Source: a beta proteobacterium AAP65 (GTDB lineage Bacteria; Pseudomonadota; Gammaproteobacteria; Burkholderiales; Burkholderiaceae_C). From it: a DNA stretch of 64,000 nucleotides. The notes below the pieces were generated by a model that was given only the letters and a program-made list of their open reading frames with translations, was not told the origin of the DNA and ran no database searches. The first letter of the stretch is position 1; the number at the start of each line of letters is the position of its first letter. Positions 26,044-36,568 of this stretch are shown here, in pieces. Location: assembly GCA_001295865.1 (NCBI GenBank), contig LJHW01000037.1, positions 20,107-84,106 on the forward strand, in the 5' to 3' direction. The position numbers were made by a program, and so were the translations under genes.

Positions 26044-26607
26044 TTACTTGCCCGGCGCTGCGGCCGGTGCGGGCGCGTTGAGCTGGCGGATCACCTTCTC
26101 GGTGATGTCGACGCGCGCGCTTGCGAAGATCACTTCCTGCAGGATCAGGTCGTATTTTTCGGTCTCGTAGATCTGGCGGATGACACGGTTGGCGCGCTCG
26201 ACCACCGCAGCCAGCTCTTCGTTGCGGCGCTGATTGAGGTCTTCCTGGAACTCGCGGCGCTTGCGCTGCAGGTCGCGGTCTTGGTCGACCAGCTCACGCT
26301 GGCGGCGCTGCAGTTCGGCTGGCGCCAGGGTCGGGCCGTCCTTCTCCAGCTTGTCGGCCGCGGCCTTGAGCTTGTTGCCGGCGTCGTTGAGCTCACGCTC
26401 CCGTTTACCGAACTCGGTTTCCAGCTTGGTCTGCGCGGCCTTGGCAGCGTTGGACTCGCGCAGCACGCGCTCGCTGTTGACGTAGCCGATCTTCAGGTCC
26501 TGCGCAACGGCGGGGGCCGCAGCCGCCACGGAAATGGCGGCGATGGCCAGCCAGCGAGAAACCTTGGTGGCAGTGGCGGCAGGGCGCTGGGGGGCGAACA
26601 TCTTCAT
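26044..26607 (-). CDS. ompH: OmpH/Skp family periplasmic chaperone
   Basis: Skp (187 aa) carries unfolded outer-membrane proteins across the periplasm to BamA. A signal peptide (LAIAAISVAAAAPAVAQ) precedes IGYVNSERVLRES and a long Lys/Arg/Glu/Gln-rich coiled coil (~residues 60-150), matching Skp tentacles. The ATG overlaps the bamA stop by one base; a second ATG two codons on is possible. The bamA-skp-lpxD order is standard. Confidence 0.95.
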   Translation of the reverse strand: MKMFAPQRPAATATKVSRWLAIAAISVAAAAPAVAQDLKIGYVNSERVLRESNAAKAAQTKLETEFGKRERELNDAGNKLKAAADKLEKDGPTLAPAELQRRQRELVDQDRDLQRKRREFQEDLNQRRNEELAAVVERANRVIRQIYETEKYDLILQEVIFASARVDITEKVIRQLNAPAPAAAPGK

Positions 26608-28925
26608 CAGAAGGCAGTCCCGATCTGGAATTGGAAACGTTGGATTCTATCGTTGCGCTGCAAGCGCAGCGGCTTGCCCCAGCTCAGCTTCAAGGGGCCC
26701 ACAGGCGAGATCCACGACAGGCCCAAGCCCGCCGAAGAACGAACGGACTCGCCAGTGATGGTTTCGTCTTCGCGCCACACGTTGCCGGCGTCGACAAAGG
26801 CGAAGATGCGCAGGGAACGGTCGCTGCCGGTCCCTGGCACGGGGAAGTAGAGCTCGGTGTTGATGTTCATGCGCTTGGCGCCACCGATGTAGGCTCCCGT
26901 GGGATCAACCACACCGAGCGAGCTCTGCTCAAACGCGCGAACCGTGCCCAGGCCGCCGCCGTAGAAGTTCTTGAAGACCGGGAAGGGCTTGCCGCCCAGG
27001 CCCTGGCCCCAGCCGATCTCGGCGTTGACACCGACCGACATGCGCAGCGGCAGTTGCCAGTATTCCTGGTACTGCGCGTTGGTGCGCAGGTAGCGCACGT
27101 CGCCAAAGGCGGCCCACTCCAGGTTCACGCGCTGGTAGCGGCCGGCCGTGGGCACGAGCACGCTGTCGCGGGCATCACGCGACCAGCCCAGCGTCAGCGG
27201 AAAAGAGTTGGTCTTGTCGCCGTACAGCGCGCGGTAGTTCAAGTACGACAGCGGAATGCCGGTGGCCGTGCCGATTTCCGTGCGCTCGATGCCGATGCCC
27301 ACGAACACCGTGTCGTACTCGGAGAAAGGCACGCCGAAACGCACCGAAGCGCCCGGGGTCTTCAAGTCGTAGGTGTCACCCAGGCTGTTGATGGGGCGCT
27401 GCGTGCGGTAAAAAACGTCGATGGCGCGCGAGATGCCATCCACCGTCCAGTAGGGGTCGACCGTGCTCACCACCAGCGTGCGCTGGTAGCGGCTGGTGTT
27501 GAGCTCGATGCCCAGGTAGTTGCCCGAACCGAAGGCGTTTTCTTGCTTCACCGAGGCGGTGAAGGTCAGGCGCTCTGCGTTGGAGTAGCCAGCACCGACG
27601 ATAAGGTTGCCGGTGGGCTTCTCGACGACGTTGACAACGAGGTCGACCTGGTCGGGCGAACCCGGCACCTCGTTGGTCTCGATCTCGATGTCTTCCTTGA
27701 AGAAGCCCAGGCGTTCCACGCGCTCTTTGCTGAGCTTGATCAGACCGCCGTCGTACCAGGCGCCTTCCAGCTGTCGGAACTCGCGGCGCACCACCTCGTC
27801 ACGTGTGCGCGAGTTGCCGGCCACGTCGATGCGGCGCACGTAAACGCGGCGGCTCGGCTCGGCGGCAAACACCACCACCACCTGGCCTGTGGAGCGGTCG
27901 ATCTCGGGGCGCGGCTCGATGCGCGCGAAGGCGTAACCGTACAGCCCGAAAAGGTCGGTGAAGCGCTTGCCGGTAGCGGTGACCGCATCGCCACGGTAGG
28001 GCTGGCCGGGCCGCAGTGCCACGAAGGCACGGAACTCTTCTTCCTTGCCGAGGTAGTCGCCTTCCAGGCGCACCGCCGTCACGGTGTAGGGCTGGCCTTC
28101 CTTGATGGAGATGGCCACCGAGATGGTCTGCTTGTCGGGCGAGATCGTGACCTGCGTGCTCTCGATGGCGAACTCGAGATAGCCGCGATTCACATAGTAG
28201 GCGCGCAGCTTTTCCAGGTCGGCGTTGAGCTTGGTGCGCGAGTAGCGGTCGGTCTTGCTGTACCAGGTGAACCAGCCCGTGGGCGTGAGCTCGAAGAGGT
28301 CGAGCAACTCGCGTTCGCTGAACACCGTCGCACCGGCGATGCGGATGTCCTTGATCTTCGCGGCGTCGCCTTCGGTCATCGTGAAGGTCACGTTGACGCG
28401 GTTGCGCTCCAGCGGCGTGATCGTCGTCACCACCTCGGCACCGTAGAGGCTGCGGCCCAGGTATTGGCGCTTGATCTCCTGCTCGGCGCGGTCGATGAGC
28501 GCGCGGTCGAAAGGCAGGCCTTCGCCGATGCCGGCGTCGCGCAGGCTCTTGGTCAGCGGTTCCTTGTCGAACTCTTTCAGGCCGACGAAGGTGACGGCGC
28601 CGATGATGGAACGTTCGTCGACGATGACAATAGCGACCTCGCCCTCGATCTCGATGCGCACGTCCTTGAACAGGCCGGTGGCGAAGAGCGCGCGAAGTGC
28701 GGCCGAGCCCTTGTCGTCGGTGTAGGTGTCGCCGATGCGGAAGGGCAGCGCGGCGAACACGGTGCCGGGGTCGGTGCGCTGCAGGCCTTCAACGCGGATG
28801 TCCTTCAGCACGAAGGGCGTGACGGCTAGGGCTGCGGGTGCGGCAAAAGCCGAGGCGATGGCCACGCTGAGCACGGCAACAGGGCCCCAGGGGCCGTTGG
28901 GCCCGGTCGGAAACACAGGGAACAT
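26607..28925 (-). CDS. bamA: Outer membrane assembly factor BamA
   Basis: BamA (772 aa) is the central beta-barrel of the BAM complex that inserts outer-membrane proteins. A signal peptide (SVAIASAFAAPAALA) precedes POTRA repeats (first at VLKDIRVEGLQRTDPGTVF) and a C-terminal barrel ending RIQRFQFQIGTAF, with the terminal Phe typical of BAM substrates. Length is close to E. coli BamA. It lies between rseP and ompH; bamB is elsewhere in this window. Confidence 0.98.
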   Translation of the reverse strand: MFPVFPTGPNGPWGPVAVLSVAIASAFAAPAALAVTPFVLKDIRVEGLQRTDPGTVFAALPFRIGDTYTDDKGSAALRALFATGLFKDVRIEIEGEVAIVIVDERSIIGAVTFVGLKEFDKEPLTKSLRDAGIGEGLPFDRALIDRAEQEIKRQYLGRSLYGAEVVTTITPLERNRVNVTFTMTEGDAAKIKDIRIAGATVFSERELLDLFELTPTGWFTWYSKTDRYSRTKLNADLEKLRAYYVNRGYLEFAIESTQVTISPDKQTISVAISIKEGQPYTVTAVRLEGDYLGKEEEFRAFVALRPGQPYRGDAVTATGKRFTDLFGLYGYAFARIEPRPEIDRSTGQVVVVFAAEPSRRVYVRRIDVAGNSRTRDEVVRREFRQLEGAWYDGGLIKLSKERVERLGFFKEDIEIETNEVPGSPDQVDLVVNVVEKPTGNLIVGAGYSNAERLTFTASVKQENAFGSGNYLGIELNTSRYQRTLVVSTVDPYWTVDGISRAIDVFYRTQRPINSLGDTYDLKTPGASVRFGVPFSEYDTVFVGIGIERTEIGTATGIPLSYLNYRALYGDKTNSFPLTLGWSRDARDSVLVPTAGRYQRVNLEWAAFGDVRYLRTNAQYQEYWQLPLRMSVGVNAEIGWGQGLGGKPFPVFKNFYGGGLGTVRAFEQSSLGVVDPTGAYIGGAKRMNINTELYFPVPGTGSDRSLRIFAFVDAGNVWREDETITGESVRSSAGLGLSWISPVGPLKLSWGKPLRLQRNDRIQRFQFQIGTAF

Positions 28926-28931
28926 GGGGAT

Positions 28932-30302
28932 TCAGTGCAGGCCCAGCAAGCGGGCGACGTCGTTGAAAAGGGCGACCGACATCATCATCAACAAGACAGC
29001 GATGCCGCCGCGTTGCAGCCGGGCCAGCCAGAGGTCGGAGACGGGGCGGCCGGTGACGCCCTCGAAAATGTAATACATCAGGTGGCCCCCATCGAGCATG
29101 GGCAGGGGCAAGAGGTTGAGCACGCCCAGACTCACGCTCACCAGCGCCAGGAAACCCAGGTAGTAGGCCAGACCCTTGGTGACGGATTGGCCGGCGTAAT
29201 CCGCAATCGTCAGCGGGCCGCTGAGGTTCTTCAGCGAGGCCTCGCCGATGAGCATGCGGCCCAGCATCTTCACCGTCAGCACCGACACTTCCCAGGTGCG
29301 CACGGCGCCGAGCTGCAGGCCTTCGAAGACGCCGTGCTGCACCGTCAGCATCACCGGCGCACGGCCGGGCTCGACGCCAACACGCGCGAAGGTCTGGCCT
29401 TTCTCGGTGACCACCTGCGGCGTGACATTCAGCACCAGCGTGCGGCCGTCGCGCTCCACCAGCCAGGCCTGCGTGCTCACCTGGCCGGCGCGCAGGTTGC
29501 CACGCACCTTCTCCACCACCTGCTGCGCGTCGGCCACGGCCTGGCCGTCGATGGACAGCACCCGGTCGCCGCGCTGCAGGCCTGCGGCGGCACCGGCGCT
29601 GCCGGCCTGCACCTGGCCCAGCACCGGCTCGCGCCAGGGGCTGCCCAGGCCGATGCGCTGCGTGAGCGCGGCATCCACCTCGCGGGCCTCGATGCCCGAC
29701 AGATCCAGGTCGACGCTGCGTGCAGCACGCCCGTCACCATCGCTCACCTGCAGGCGCACGCGCTCACCTCGCAAGGCGGCCTGCGTCACCTCCCAGCGCA
29801 GGTCGGTGAGCGAGCGCAGTTCCTGCCACTCACCGCTGCCATGGTCCATGGCCTGAACCCATTGCCCGGCGCGCAAGCCGGCACGCTCGGCCACGCTGCC
29901 GGCCGCGGGCGGACCGATCAGGGCTTTGGGCTCCTGCACGCCGATCCAGTGCGCGGCAGCGTACAGCAGCACGGCCAGCGCGAGGTTCGCCAGCGGTCCG
30001 GCCGACACGATGGCCGCACGCTGCCACAGCGGCTTGCGGTTGAAGGCCTGGTTCACCTGACCAGGCGCAACCGGCGCTTCACGCTCGTCGAGCATGCGCA
30101 CATAGCCGCCGAGCGGCAAGGCGCAAAGCACGAACTCGGTGGCGTCGGGCGCGCTCTGCCGGCGCCAGATCACCTGACCGAAACCGACCGAAAACCGCAG
30201 CACCTTCACGCCGCAGGCCACGGCCACCCGGTAGTGGCCGTACTCGTGGATGACCACGAGGATGCCCAGGGTCAGCAGGAAGGCCAGGACGGTGGTGATC
30301 AC
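28932..30302 (-). CDS. rseP: Site-2 zinc metalloprotease RseP
   Basis: RseP (456 aa) is an inner-membrane protease that cleaves anti-sigma-E and signal peptides. The zinc motif HEYGH is at residues 19-23 in the first membrane segment, two PDZ domains occupy the periplasmic middle, and [20 protein letters not shown] near the C-terminus is the second active-site motif. It starts with GTG overlapping the dxr stop (GTGA), so it is translationally coupled. Confidence 0.97.
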   Translation of the reverse strand: MITTVLAFLLTLGILVVIHEYGHYRVAVACGVKVLRFSVGFGQVIWRRQSAPDATEFVLCALPLGGYVRMLDEREAPVAPGQVNQAFNRKPLWQRAAIVSAGPLANLALAVLLYAAAHWIGVQEPKALIGPPAAGSVAERAGLRAGQWVQAMDHGSGEWQELRSLTDLRWEVTQAALRGERVRLQVSDGDGRAARSVDLDLSGIEAREVDAALTQRIGLGSPWREPVLGQVQAGSAGAAAGLQRGDRVLSIDGQAVADAQQVVEKVRGNLRAGQVSTQAWLVERDGRTLVLNVTPQVVTEKGQTFARVGVEPGRAPVMLTVQHGVFEGLQLGAVRTWEVSVLTVKMLGRMLIGEASLKNLSGPLTIADYAGQSVTKGLAYYLGFLALVSVSLGVLNLLPLPMLDGGHLMYYIFEGVTGRPVSDLWLARLQRGGIAVLLMMMSVALFNDVARLLGLH

Positions 30303-31492
30303 GCCGCGAGTTCCTGCATCAGGTCATGGGCCATGACGCGGGCCCGGGTGTCGAGCTCGATCAGGTCTTCCAGGCTGTGGGTCGGGCTCAGGCGGGGCTC
30401 CAGGCGCTCGATGGTGCGCGCGTTGAGCGTGTGAATCGCCGTGAAGGCGATCGTTCCGTCCAGGAAGGCCGCCACCGCCACTTCGTTGGCAGCGTTGAGC
30501 ACCGTGGTGCTGCCCTCGGGGCCGCGCAGCGCGTCCCAGGCGAGTTGCAGGCCCGGGAAACGGCGCGGGTCGGGGGTCTCGAAGTGCAGCGGCGGCTGCT
30601 GCAGAAAGTCGAGCCGCGGCGCACCCGATTCGATGCGCTCGGGGAAAGACAGGCCGTAGGCGATGGGCACCTTCATGTCGGGCGTGCCCAGCTGCGCCAG
30701 CACGCTGCCGTCGCGGCACACCACCATCGAATGGATGATGCTCTGCGGGTGGATGACAACACGGATGTTCTCGGGCGCGAGGTCGAAGAGCCAGCGCGCC
30801 TCGATGACCTCCAGTGCCTTGTTCATCATCGTGGCCGAATCCACCGAGATCTTGCGGCCCATCACCCAGTTCGGGTGCGCCACGGCTTGCGCCGGGGTCA
30901 CTTCGTGCAGCGTTTCGGGGTCGCGGTGGCGGAAGGGCCCGCCGCTGGCGGTGAGGATGATGTGGTCGATGCGGCGCGCCCAGGCACTGCGGTCTTCGGG
31001 CAGGCACTGGAAGATGGCCGAGTGCTCGCTGTCGATGGGCAGCAGCGTGGCGCCGCCATCCTTCACAGCCTGCATGAAGAGCGCGCCGCCCACCACCAGC
31101 GCTTCCTTGTTGGCCAGGAGCAAGCGCTTGCCGCTGCGCGCCGCGGCCATGCAGGGCGGCAGGCCGGCGGCGCCGACGATGGCGGCCATCACGCTGTCGA
31201 CATCATCGGCCGCGGCCAGTTCGCACAGCGCCTGCGCGCCGTGCTGCACCTCGGTGGCCGAGCCGGCGGCCTTCAGCGCGGCGCGCACTTCGGCCGCACG
31301 CTCGGCGGTGGGCAACACGGCCACCCGCGGGCGGAACTGCAGGCACTGCTGCACCAGCAGATCGGTGCGCTGGTAGGACGTGAGGCCCACCACCTCGAAC
31401 CGCTCGGGGTGGCGCGCCACGACATCGAGCGTGCTCGTGCCGATGGAGCCGGTGGCGCCGAGGATGGCCAGGCGTTGGCGGGGTGCGTTCAT
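30299..31492 (-). CDS. dxr: 1-deoxy-D-xylulose 5-phosphate reductoisomerase
   Basis: Dxr (IspC, 397 aa) makes 2-C-methyl-D-erythritol 4-phosphate in the MEP isoprenoid pathway using NADPH. The nucleotide motif [18 protein letters not shown] is at the N-terminus; [28 protein letters not shown] and LTASGGPFR hold substrate and metal ligands. The ATG overlaps the cdsA stop by four bases. IspG, later in the same pathway, is also in this window. Confidence 0.98.
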   Translation of the reverse strand: MNAPRQRLAILGATGSIGTSTLDVVARHPERFEVVGLTSYQRTDLLVQQCLQFRPRVAVLPTAERAAEVRAALKAAGSATEVQHGAQALCELAAADDVDSVMAAIVGAAGLPPCMAAARSGKRLLLANKEALVVGGALFMQAVKDGGATLLPIDSEHSAIFQCLPEDRSAWARRIDHIILTASGGPFRHRDPETLHEVTPAQAVAHPNWVMGRKISVDSATMMNKALEVIEARWLFDLAPENIRVVIHPQSIIHSMVVCRDGSVLAQLGTPDMKVPIAYGLSFPERIESGAPRLDFLQQPPLHFETPDPRRFPGLQLAWDALRGPEGSTTVLNAANEVAVAAFLDGTIAFTAIHTLNARTIERLEPRLSPTHSLEDLIELDTRARVMAHDLMQELAA

Positions 31493-32337
31493 GCAAGGCT
31501 TCCGAGTGCAACGAGCGCCATCACGGCCGGCAGCACCGGCAGCAGTGCATCGACGCGGTCGAGCACACCGCCATGGCCGGGCAGCAGGCGGCTGCTGTCC
31601 TTGGCGCCGGCGGCGCGTTTGACGAGAGATTCGACGAGATCGCCGACGACGCTCAAGCCCGCCAGCAGCCACAAGGCCGCCAGCAGGCCCGCGAGACCCC
31701 AGCGATCGAAGAGCCGGCTGTAGAGGCTGGGGCCGTCGAAGCCCATGCGGCCGTCAAGCCAGATCCAGAAGGCCGCCAGCAGCACCACGCCCAGCCAGCC
31801 CGACCACACACCTTCCCAGCTCTTGCCGGGGCTGATGCTGGGGGCCAACTTGCGCCGGCCAAAAGCGCGGCCGCCGAAATACGCTGCCACGTCGGCCATC
31901 CACACCAGGCACAGCGCCGAGAGCATGAAGTTGATGCCCACGCCGTGCGCGCCGGCCAGGGCCAGCCAGGCCAGCCACAGCGCTGCCAGGCCCATCACCC
32001 AGCGCGCCGCACGCGGCAGCAGCGGCCAGGCCGCCGGCCCGCTGCGCAGCGCCACCGCGCCGCCCGCGCCCCACAGCAGCAGCGCGAAGGCCCACAGCAG
32101 CGCAGGCGCGTCCTGCTTCCAGCCCGCCAGCCAGGCCAGCGCGCCCCCTGCAGCCACGGCCGCACCCATCAGCACGCTGAGCGCGGCACCGGCCTGGTTC
32201 AGGCGGCCCCATTCCCAGCCGCCGGCGGCCATCAGGACCAGGGTGAGTGCAGCAAAGGGCCAGGCGCTGCTGACCGACAGCGACGCCAGCAGCAAGGCCA
32301 CGAGCACGAGCGCGGTGATGACACGCTGCCTCAGCAT
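31489..32337 (-). CDS. cdsA: Phosphatidate cytidylyltransferase
   Basis: CdsA (282 aa) makes CDP-diacylglycerol for phospholipid synthesis in the inner membrane. Multiple membrane segments start at [20 protein letters not shown], and the C-terminal signature ([12 protein letters not shown] ... [20 protein letters not shown] with HGGVLDRVD) is intact. The ATG at 32337 matches homologues. It lies seven bases after uppS. Confidence 0.97.
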   Translation of the reverse strand: MLRQRVITALVLVALLLASLSVSSAWPFAALTLVLMAAGGWEWGRLNQAGAALSVLMGAAVAAGGALAWLAGWKQDAPALLWAFALLLWGAGGAVALRSGPAAWPLLPRAARWVMGLAALWLAWLALAGAHGVGINFMLSALCLVWMADVAAYFGGRAFGRRKLAPSISPGKSWEGVWSGWLGVVLLAAFWIWLDGRMGFDGPSLYSRLFDRWGLAGLLAALWLLAGLSVVGDLVESLVKRAAGAKDSSRLLPGHGGVLDRVDALLPVLPAVMALVALGSLA

Positions 32338-32344
32338 GGCCGCG

Positions 32345-33115
32345 TCAGGAACCTTCAGACGGCGACGGGCTGGAGCGCAAGGTGCCGAAACGCCGCTCGC
32401 GCCGCGCATAGGCAGCGAAGGCCGCATCGATCTCGGTCAGACCGAAATCGGGCCAGAGGCACTCGGTGAAGAAGAGTTCGGAGTAGGCGGTTTGCCACAG
32501 CAGGAAGTTGCTGATGCGCATCTCGCCCCCGGTGCGGATGAACAGATCGGGGTCGGGCGCGAAAGCCATGGCCATGCGGCTGGACAACCAGGCTTCGTCG
32601 AGCTGCTCGGGCGCCAGGCCCTCGGCCAGCGCCTGGCGGCAGGCCTGCATCACGTCCCAGCGGCCGCCGTAGTTGAAGGCCACGCTGAGGTTGATGCGGG
32701 TGTTGTGCTTGGTGATCTCTTCGGCGTGGTCCCAGGCCTTGCGCAGCTTCTCGGACACCGCCTCGCGGTCGCCCACGATGCGGATGCGCACGCCGTCGCC
32801 GGCCAGCTTCGTGAGGTACTTCGACACCGACACGAGCACGAGGCCCATCAGTCCCGACACCTCGTCGGCGGGACGCTTCCAGTTCTCGGACGAAAACGCG
32901 AAAACGGTGAGGTACTCAACGCCGCGGTCGGCGAAGGTGTTGATCACGCGCACCAGCGCATCGACCCCGGCCTTGTGGCCGAAGTAGCGCGGCATGTAGC
33001 GGTTCTTGGCCCAACGGCCGTTGCCATCCATCACCACCGCCACATGGCGGGGCACGGTAGCAGCGGCGTCGCTGGGCGGCTGGACGGCCGCGGGGGCGAG
33101 AGACAGCTCGGACAT
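32345..33115 (-). CDS. uppS: Undecaprenyl diphosphate synthase (isoprenyl transferase)
   Basis: UppS (256 aa) condenses eight isopentenyl units to make the cell-wall lipid carrier. VAVVMDGNGRWAKNR holds the catalytic Asp (residue 30); FAFSSENWKRP and RTGGEMRISNFLLWQTAYSE are conserved. The first ~20 residues are a variable Ala/Pro-rich leader, so the start could be later. It sits between frr and cdsA as in most proteobacteria. Confidence 0.97.
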   Translation of the reverse strand: MSELSLAPAAVQPPSDAAATVPRHVAVVMDGNGRWAKNRYMPRYFGHKAGVDALVRVINTFADRGVEYLTVFAFSSENWKRPADEVSGLMGLVLVSVSKYLTKLAGDGVRIRIVGDREAVSEKLRKAWDHAEEITKHNTRINLSVAFNYGGRWDVMQACRQALAEGLAPEQLDEAWLSSRMAMAFAPDPDLFIRTGGEMRISNFLLWQTAYSELFFTECLWPDFGLTEIDAAFAAYARRERRFGTLRSSPSPSEGS

Positions 33116-33148
33116 GAGACTGGGGGCGGGCGGGCGACAGCGCTGGCC

Positions 33149-33709
33149 TCAGACGGCCAGCACCTCGGCTTCCTTGCCCTGCACCAGCTTGTCGATCTCC
33201 GCGATAACGCGGTCGGTCAGGCGCTGCACCTCGTCTTGCGCGCGGCGCTCGTCGTCCTCGGACACTTCCTTGTCCTTGAGCAGCTTCTTGAGGTGATCGT
33301 TGGCTTCGCGGCGCACGGCGCGCACGGCGATCTTGGCGTCTTCACCGGCGTGGCGCACGACCTTGGTCAGTTCCTTGCGGCGCTCTTCGGTCAGCGCGGG
33401 CATCGGCACCCGCAGCAGATCGCCCTGCGACGACGGGTTCAGGCCCAGGTCGCTTTCGCGGATGGCCTTCTCGATCTTCGCGCCCATGCCCTTTTCCCAG
33501 GGCTGCACACTGATCGTGCGCGCGTCGAGCAGCGTCACGTTGGCCACCTGGCTGATGGGCACGGGCGAGCCGTAGTAGTCGACATGCACCTGGTCGAGCA
33601 GGCCCGGGTGAGCGCGGCCGGTGCGGATCTTGTGCAGTTCGTTCTTGAAGGCCTCGATGGACTTGCCCATCTTGGTCTCGGCCGTCTTCTTGATGTCCTG
33701 GATGGTCAT
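33149..33709 (-). CDS. frr: Ribosome recycling factor
   Basis: RRF (186 aa) splits post-termination ribosomes with EF-G. The three-helix bundle sequence including [20 protein letters not shown] (here [20 protein letters not shown]) and [15 protein letters not shown] is clear; length is normal. It follows pyrH by 13 bases in the classic rpsB-tsf-pyrH-frr order. Confidence 0.98.
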   Translation of the reverse strand: MTIQDIKKTAETKMGKSIEAFKNELHKIRTGRAHPGLLDQVHVDYYGSPVPISQVANVTLLDARTISVQPWEKGMGAKIEKAIRESDLGLNPSSQGDLLRVPMPALTEERRKELTKVVRHAGEDAKIAVRAVRREANDHLKKLLKDKEVSEDDERRAQDEVQRLTDRVIAEIDKLVQGKEAEVLAV

Positions 33710-33722
33710 GACGGAGTCACTC

Positions 33723-34433
33723 TCAAACGTGAACCAGCGTACCTTCGTCTTCGCCCTGCACCACGCGCTTGAGCGCGCCGGGCTTGAAGATGCTGAAAAC
33801 CTTGATGGGCAGCTTCTGGTCGCGGCACAGCGCGAAGGCGGTGGCGTCCATCACCTGCAGGTTCTGAGCAATGGCGTCGTCGAAGCTGATGGTGGTGTAG
33901 CGCGTGGCGCTCGGGTCCTTCTTGGGGTCGGCGGTGTAGACGCCGTCGACCTTGGTGGCCTTGAGCACGATCTCGGCGCCCATCTCGGCCCCGCGCAAGG
34001 CCGCGGCGGTGTCGGTGGTGAAGAAGGGGTTGCCGGTGCCGGCCGCGAACACCACGACCTTGCCCTCTTCGAGGTACTGCAGCGCCTTTGGCCGAACATA
34101 GGGCTCAACGACCTGTTCGATGCTGATGGCCGACATCACACGCGCCGTCATGCCCTCTTGCCGCATGGTGTCGGCCAGGGCCAGCGAGTTCATCACCGTG
34201 GCCAGCATGCCCATGTAGTCGGCGGTGGCGCGGTCCATGCCCACGCTGCCACCGGCCACGCCGCGGAAGATGTTGCCGCCACCGATGACGACAGCCACCT
34301 CGGTGCCCAGCTTCGTGACCTCTTGCACCTCTTGCACCATGCGCACGATGGTGGCGCGGTTGATGCCGTAGGCGTCGTCGCCCATCAGGGCTTCGCCCGA
34401 CAGCTTCAGCAGGATGCGCTTGTAGGCCGGCAT
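33723..34433 (-). CDS. pyrH: Uridylate kinase
   Basis: PyrH (236 aa) phosphorylates UMP to [30 protein letters not shown] and [20 protein letters not shown] are diagnostic; length is normal. GGAG lies about eight bases before the ATG. A strong hairpin terminator separates it from tsf, so pyrH-frr may need its own promoter in the short gap. Confidence 0.98.
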   Translation of the reverse strand: MPAYKRILLKLSGEALMGDDAYGINRATIVRMVQEVQEVTKLGTEVAVVIGGGNIFRGVAGGSVGMDRATADYMGMLATVMNSLALADTMRQEGMTARVMSAISIEQVVEPYVRPKALQYLEEGKVVVFAAGTGNPFFTTDTAAALRGAEMGAEIVLKATKVDGVYTADPKKDPSATRYTTISFDDAIAQNLQVMDATAFALCRDQKLPIKVFSIFKPGALKRVVQGEDEGTLVHV

Positions 34434-34505
34434 CAGGTCAACTCCAGAGGGAAAGGCTTGCAGTGTAAGTCGGCCCTGCCGGGCGCCGACCGCACAAACG
34501 TATGC

Positions 34506-34545
34506 AAAGAAAAGCCCGCGCGGCGCCCGCAGGCACCACGCGGGC
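34506..34545 (-). terminator. Intrinsic terminator after tsf
   Basis: On the minus strand GCCCGCG pairs with CGCGGGC and, inside, GGTGCC with GGCGCC through a four-base loop, then TTTTCTTT follows. It starts seven bases after the tsf stop, and matches a strong Rho-independent terminator between tsf and pyrH. Confidence 0.8.
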
Positions 34546-34551
34546 CCGGGC

Positions 34552-35448
34552 TCACTGGCCCTTGGCGGCGGCGACTTGCGCAGCCACTTCGGCGGCGAAG
34601 TCGTCGACCTTCTTCTCGATGCCCTCGCCCACCACGTAGAGCGTGAAGCCCTTGGCGGTGGTGTTCGTGCTCTTGAGGTACTGGCCCACGGTCTGCTTGC
34701 CGTCGGCGGCCTTCACGAAAACCTGGTCGAGCAGCGAAACTTCCTTGAGGAACTTCTGCACCGAGCCGTCGACCATCTTGGCCACGATCTCGGCGGGCTT
34801 GCCGCTCTCGGCAGCCTTCTCGGCGGCGATCTTGCGCTCCTTCTCCACCAGCTCGGCCGGCACTTCGGCCGACGAGAGGGCAGCGGGCTTCATCGCGGCG
34901 ATGTGCATGGCGGCGTCCTTGGCGGCGACGTCGCTGCCTTCGAACTCCACCACCACGCCGATGCGCGTGCCGTGCAGGTAGTGGGCGAGCTGGCCACCGC
35001 CGGCGTAACGCTGGAAGCGGCGGATGGACATGTTCTCGCCGATCTTGCCGATCAGGCCCTTGCGCACGTCTTCCACGGTCGGGCCGAAGCCGTCTTGCGT
35101 CAGCGCCAGCGCGCCCACGGCGGCCACGTCGGCCGGGCCGTGCTCGGCGATCAGCTGGGCCACGGCCTTGGCGAAGGCCAGGAAAGAATCGTTCTTGGTG
35201 ACGAAGTCGGTCTCGCAGTTGACCTCGACCACGGCACCCACGTTGCCGTTCACGGCAGCGGCGATCACGCCTTCGGCGGTGACACGGGCAGCGGCCTTGC
35301 CGGCCTTGTTGCCCAGCTTGACGCGCAGGATCTCCTCAGCGCGCACGGCGTCGCCGTCGGCTTCGGTCAGCGCCTTCTTGCATTCCATCATCGGCGCGTC
35401 GGTCTTGGCGCGCAGCTCGGCCACCATGCTTGCAGTGATTGCGGGCAT
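34552..35448 (-). CDS. tsf: Translation elongation factor Ts
   Basis: EF-Ts (298 aa) recycles EF-Tu. [35 protein letters not shown] and the second core domain ([20 protein letters not shown]) are present. The ATG at 35448 is preferred because GGAG lies six bases before it; an ATG two codons upstream would leave no spacing. It follows rpsB across a terminator-like hairpin. Confidence 0.98.
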   Translation of the reverse strand: MPAITASMVAELRAKTDAPMMECKKALTEADGDAVRAEEILRVKLGNKAGKAAARVTAEGVIAAAVNGNVGAVVEVNCETDFVTKNDSFLAFAKAVAQLIAEHGPADVAAVGALALTQDGFGPTVEDVRKGLIGKIGENMSIRRFQRYAGGGQLAHYLHGTRIGVVVEFEGSDVAAKDAAMHIAAMKPAALSSAEVPAELVEKERKIAAEKAAESGKPAEIVAKMVDGSVQKFLKEVSLLDQVFVKAADGKQTVGQYLKSTNTTAKGFTLYVVGEGIEKKVDDFAAEVAAQVAAAKGQ

Positions 35449-35503
35449 CGTCATCTCCAATGAATTCGGGGGGCTGCGGCGCGCAAAAGCGCCCGCCAGC
35501 ACG

Positions 35504-35532
35504 AAAAACACCGCGCCGCCAGGGCGCGGTGT
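35504..35532 (-). terminator. Terminator-like hairpin between rpsB and tsf
   Basis: A perfect 10-bp stem ACACCGCGCC / GGCGCGGTGT with a five-base loop is followed on the minus strand by TTTTCG. It lies 16 bases after the rpsB stop and could attenuate transcription into tsf. Confidence 0.7.
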
Positions 35533-35548
35533 GTCAGGTCAGGCCCGA

Positions 35549-36295
35549 TCAGGCCTCTTCGTTGACTTCGACGAACTCGTCGCCGGCGGCCGAGACGGCC
35601 TGCACCACTTCGTTCGTGGCGTTGGCGCGGCCTTCCAGCACGGCGTCGGCCACCGCCTTGGCGTACAGCGCCACGGCCTTGGCCGAGTCGTCGTTGCCGG
35701 GGATGACGTAGTCGATGCCGATGGGCGAGTGGTTGGTGTCGACGATGCCGATCACCGGGATGCCCAGCTTCTTGGCTTCGGCCACCGCAATCTTGTGGTA
35801 GCCGACGTCGATGACGAACATCGCATCAGGCAGCGCAGCCATGTCCTGGATGCCGCCGATGTCCTTCTCGAGCTTGACCAGCTCGCGATCGAACAGCAGG
35901 GCTTCCTTCTTGATCATGGCGTCGGTGCCGGCCTCTTTGGTGGCCTGCATGTCCTTCAGCTTCTTCAGGCTGCCCTTGACCGTCTTGAAGTTGGTCATCA
36001 TGCCGCCGAGCCAACGCTGGTCGACGTAGGGCATGCCGGCGCGCTGGGCTTCCATCGCGATCACTTCGCGGGCCTGGCGCTTGGTGCCGATCATCAGGAT
36101 GGTGCCGCGCTTGGCCGACAGCTGGCGCACGAACTTCATCGCTTCCTCGAAGAGCGGCTGCGTCTTCTCGAGGTTGATGATGTGGATCTTGTTGCGATGG
36201 CCGTAGATGTACGGGGCCATCTTGGGGTTCCAGAAGCGGGTTTGGTGTCCGAAATGGACGCCAGCTTCCAGCATTTCGCGCATGGAGACAGTCAT
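35549..36295 (-). CDS. rpsB: 30S ribosomal protein S2
   Basis: S2 (248 aa) binds the 30S head-body junction. [37 protein letters not shown] and the conserved [20 protein letters not shown] block are present. The ATG at 36295 has GGAG nine bases upstream. A candidate promoter at 36560-36568 would give it an unusually long leader (about 260 nt) containing a perfect hairpin. Confidence 0.98.
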   Translation of the reverse strand: MTVSMREMLEAGVHFGHQTRFWNPKMAPYIYGHRNKIHIINLEKTQPLFEEAMKFVRQLSAKRGTILMIGTKRQAREVIAMEAQRAGMPYVDQRWLGGMMTNFKTVKGSLKKLKDMQATKEAGTDAMIKKEALLFDRELVKLEKDIGGIQDMAALPDAMFVIDVGYHKIAVAEAKKLGIPVIGIVDTNHSPIGIDYVIPGNDDSAKAVALYAKAVADAVLEGRANATNEVVQAVSAAGDEFVEVNEEA

Positions 36296-36347
36296 GAGAA
36301 CTCCGAAGGTTGTGTCTAGAATCCCGGCCGCTTGATCACCTGCGGAA

Positions 36348-36366
36348 ACGGCTGTTTCACAGCCGT
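36348..36366 (-). promoter_or_regulatory. Perfect hairpin in the rpsB 5' leader
   Basis: ACGGCTGT and ACAGCCGT form an 8-bp perfect stem with a three-base loop, 53 bases before the rpsB ATG. rpsB leaders in gammaproteobacteria are bound by S2 for feedback; whether this one works so is inference. Confidence 0.45.
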
Positions 36367-36559
36367 CACAACGGACAGGCGACACCTTGGTGGAACCGGG
36401 TTCGCGATTGAATCGCCCGACTTGCCGACACCGCGTGGCCCGTCACTTCAAGCCGCTGTGCAAGCCGGCTGGCCGTGATGGTCTGCATGTCGAACCGCAG
36501 TCTTGCGGAGCGGCGTGGCCACCCCCCAAACAGAACCTGCATCGAGGCAAAACCCAATG

Positions 36560-36568
36560 ATTCTAGCA
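36560..36568 (-). promoter_or_regulatory. Extended -10 promoter element of rpsB
   Basis: Minus-strand TGCTAGAAT joins a TGN extension with TAGAAT, five of six matches to TATAAT. No good -35 is seen at 17 bases, which extended -10 promoters tolerate. Position far upstream of rpsB is the main uncertainty. Confidence 0.5.

Noticed and set aside
26631..28829. A long open frame antisense to bamA
   Set aside because: Same GC effect; composition is His/Arg/Val-biased and it covers the conserved BamA on the other strand.
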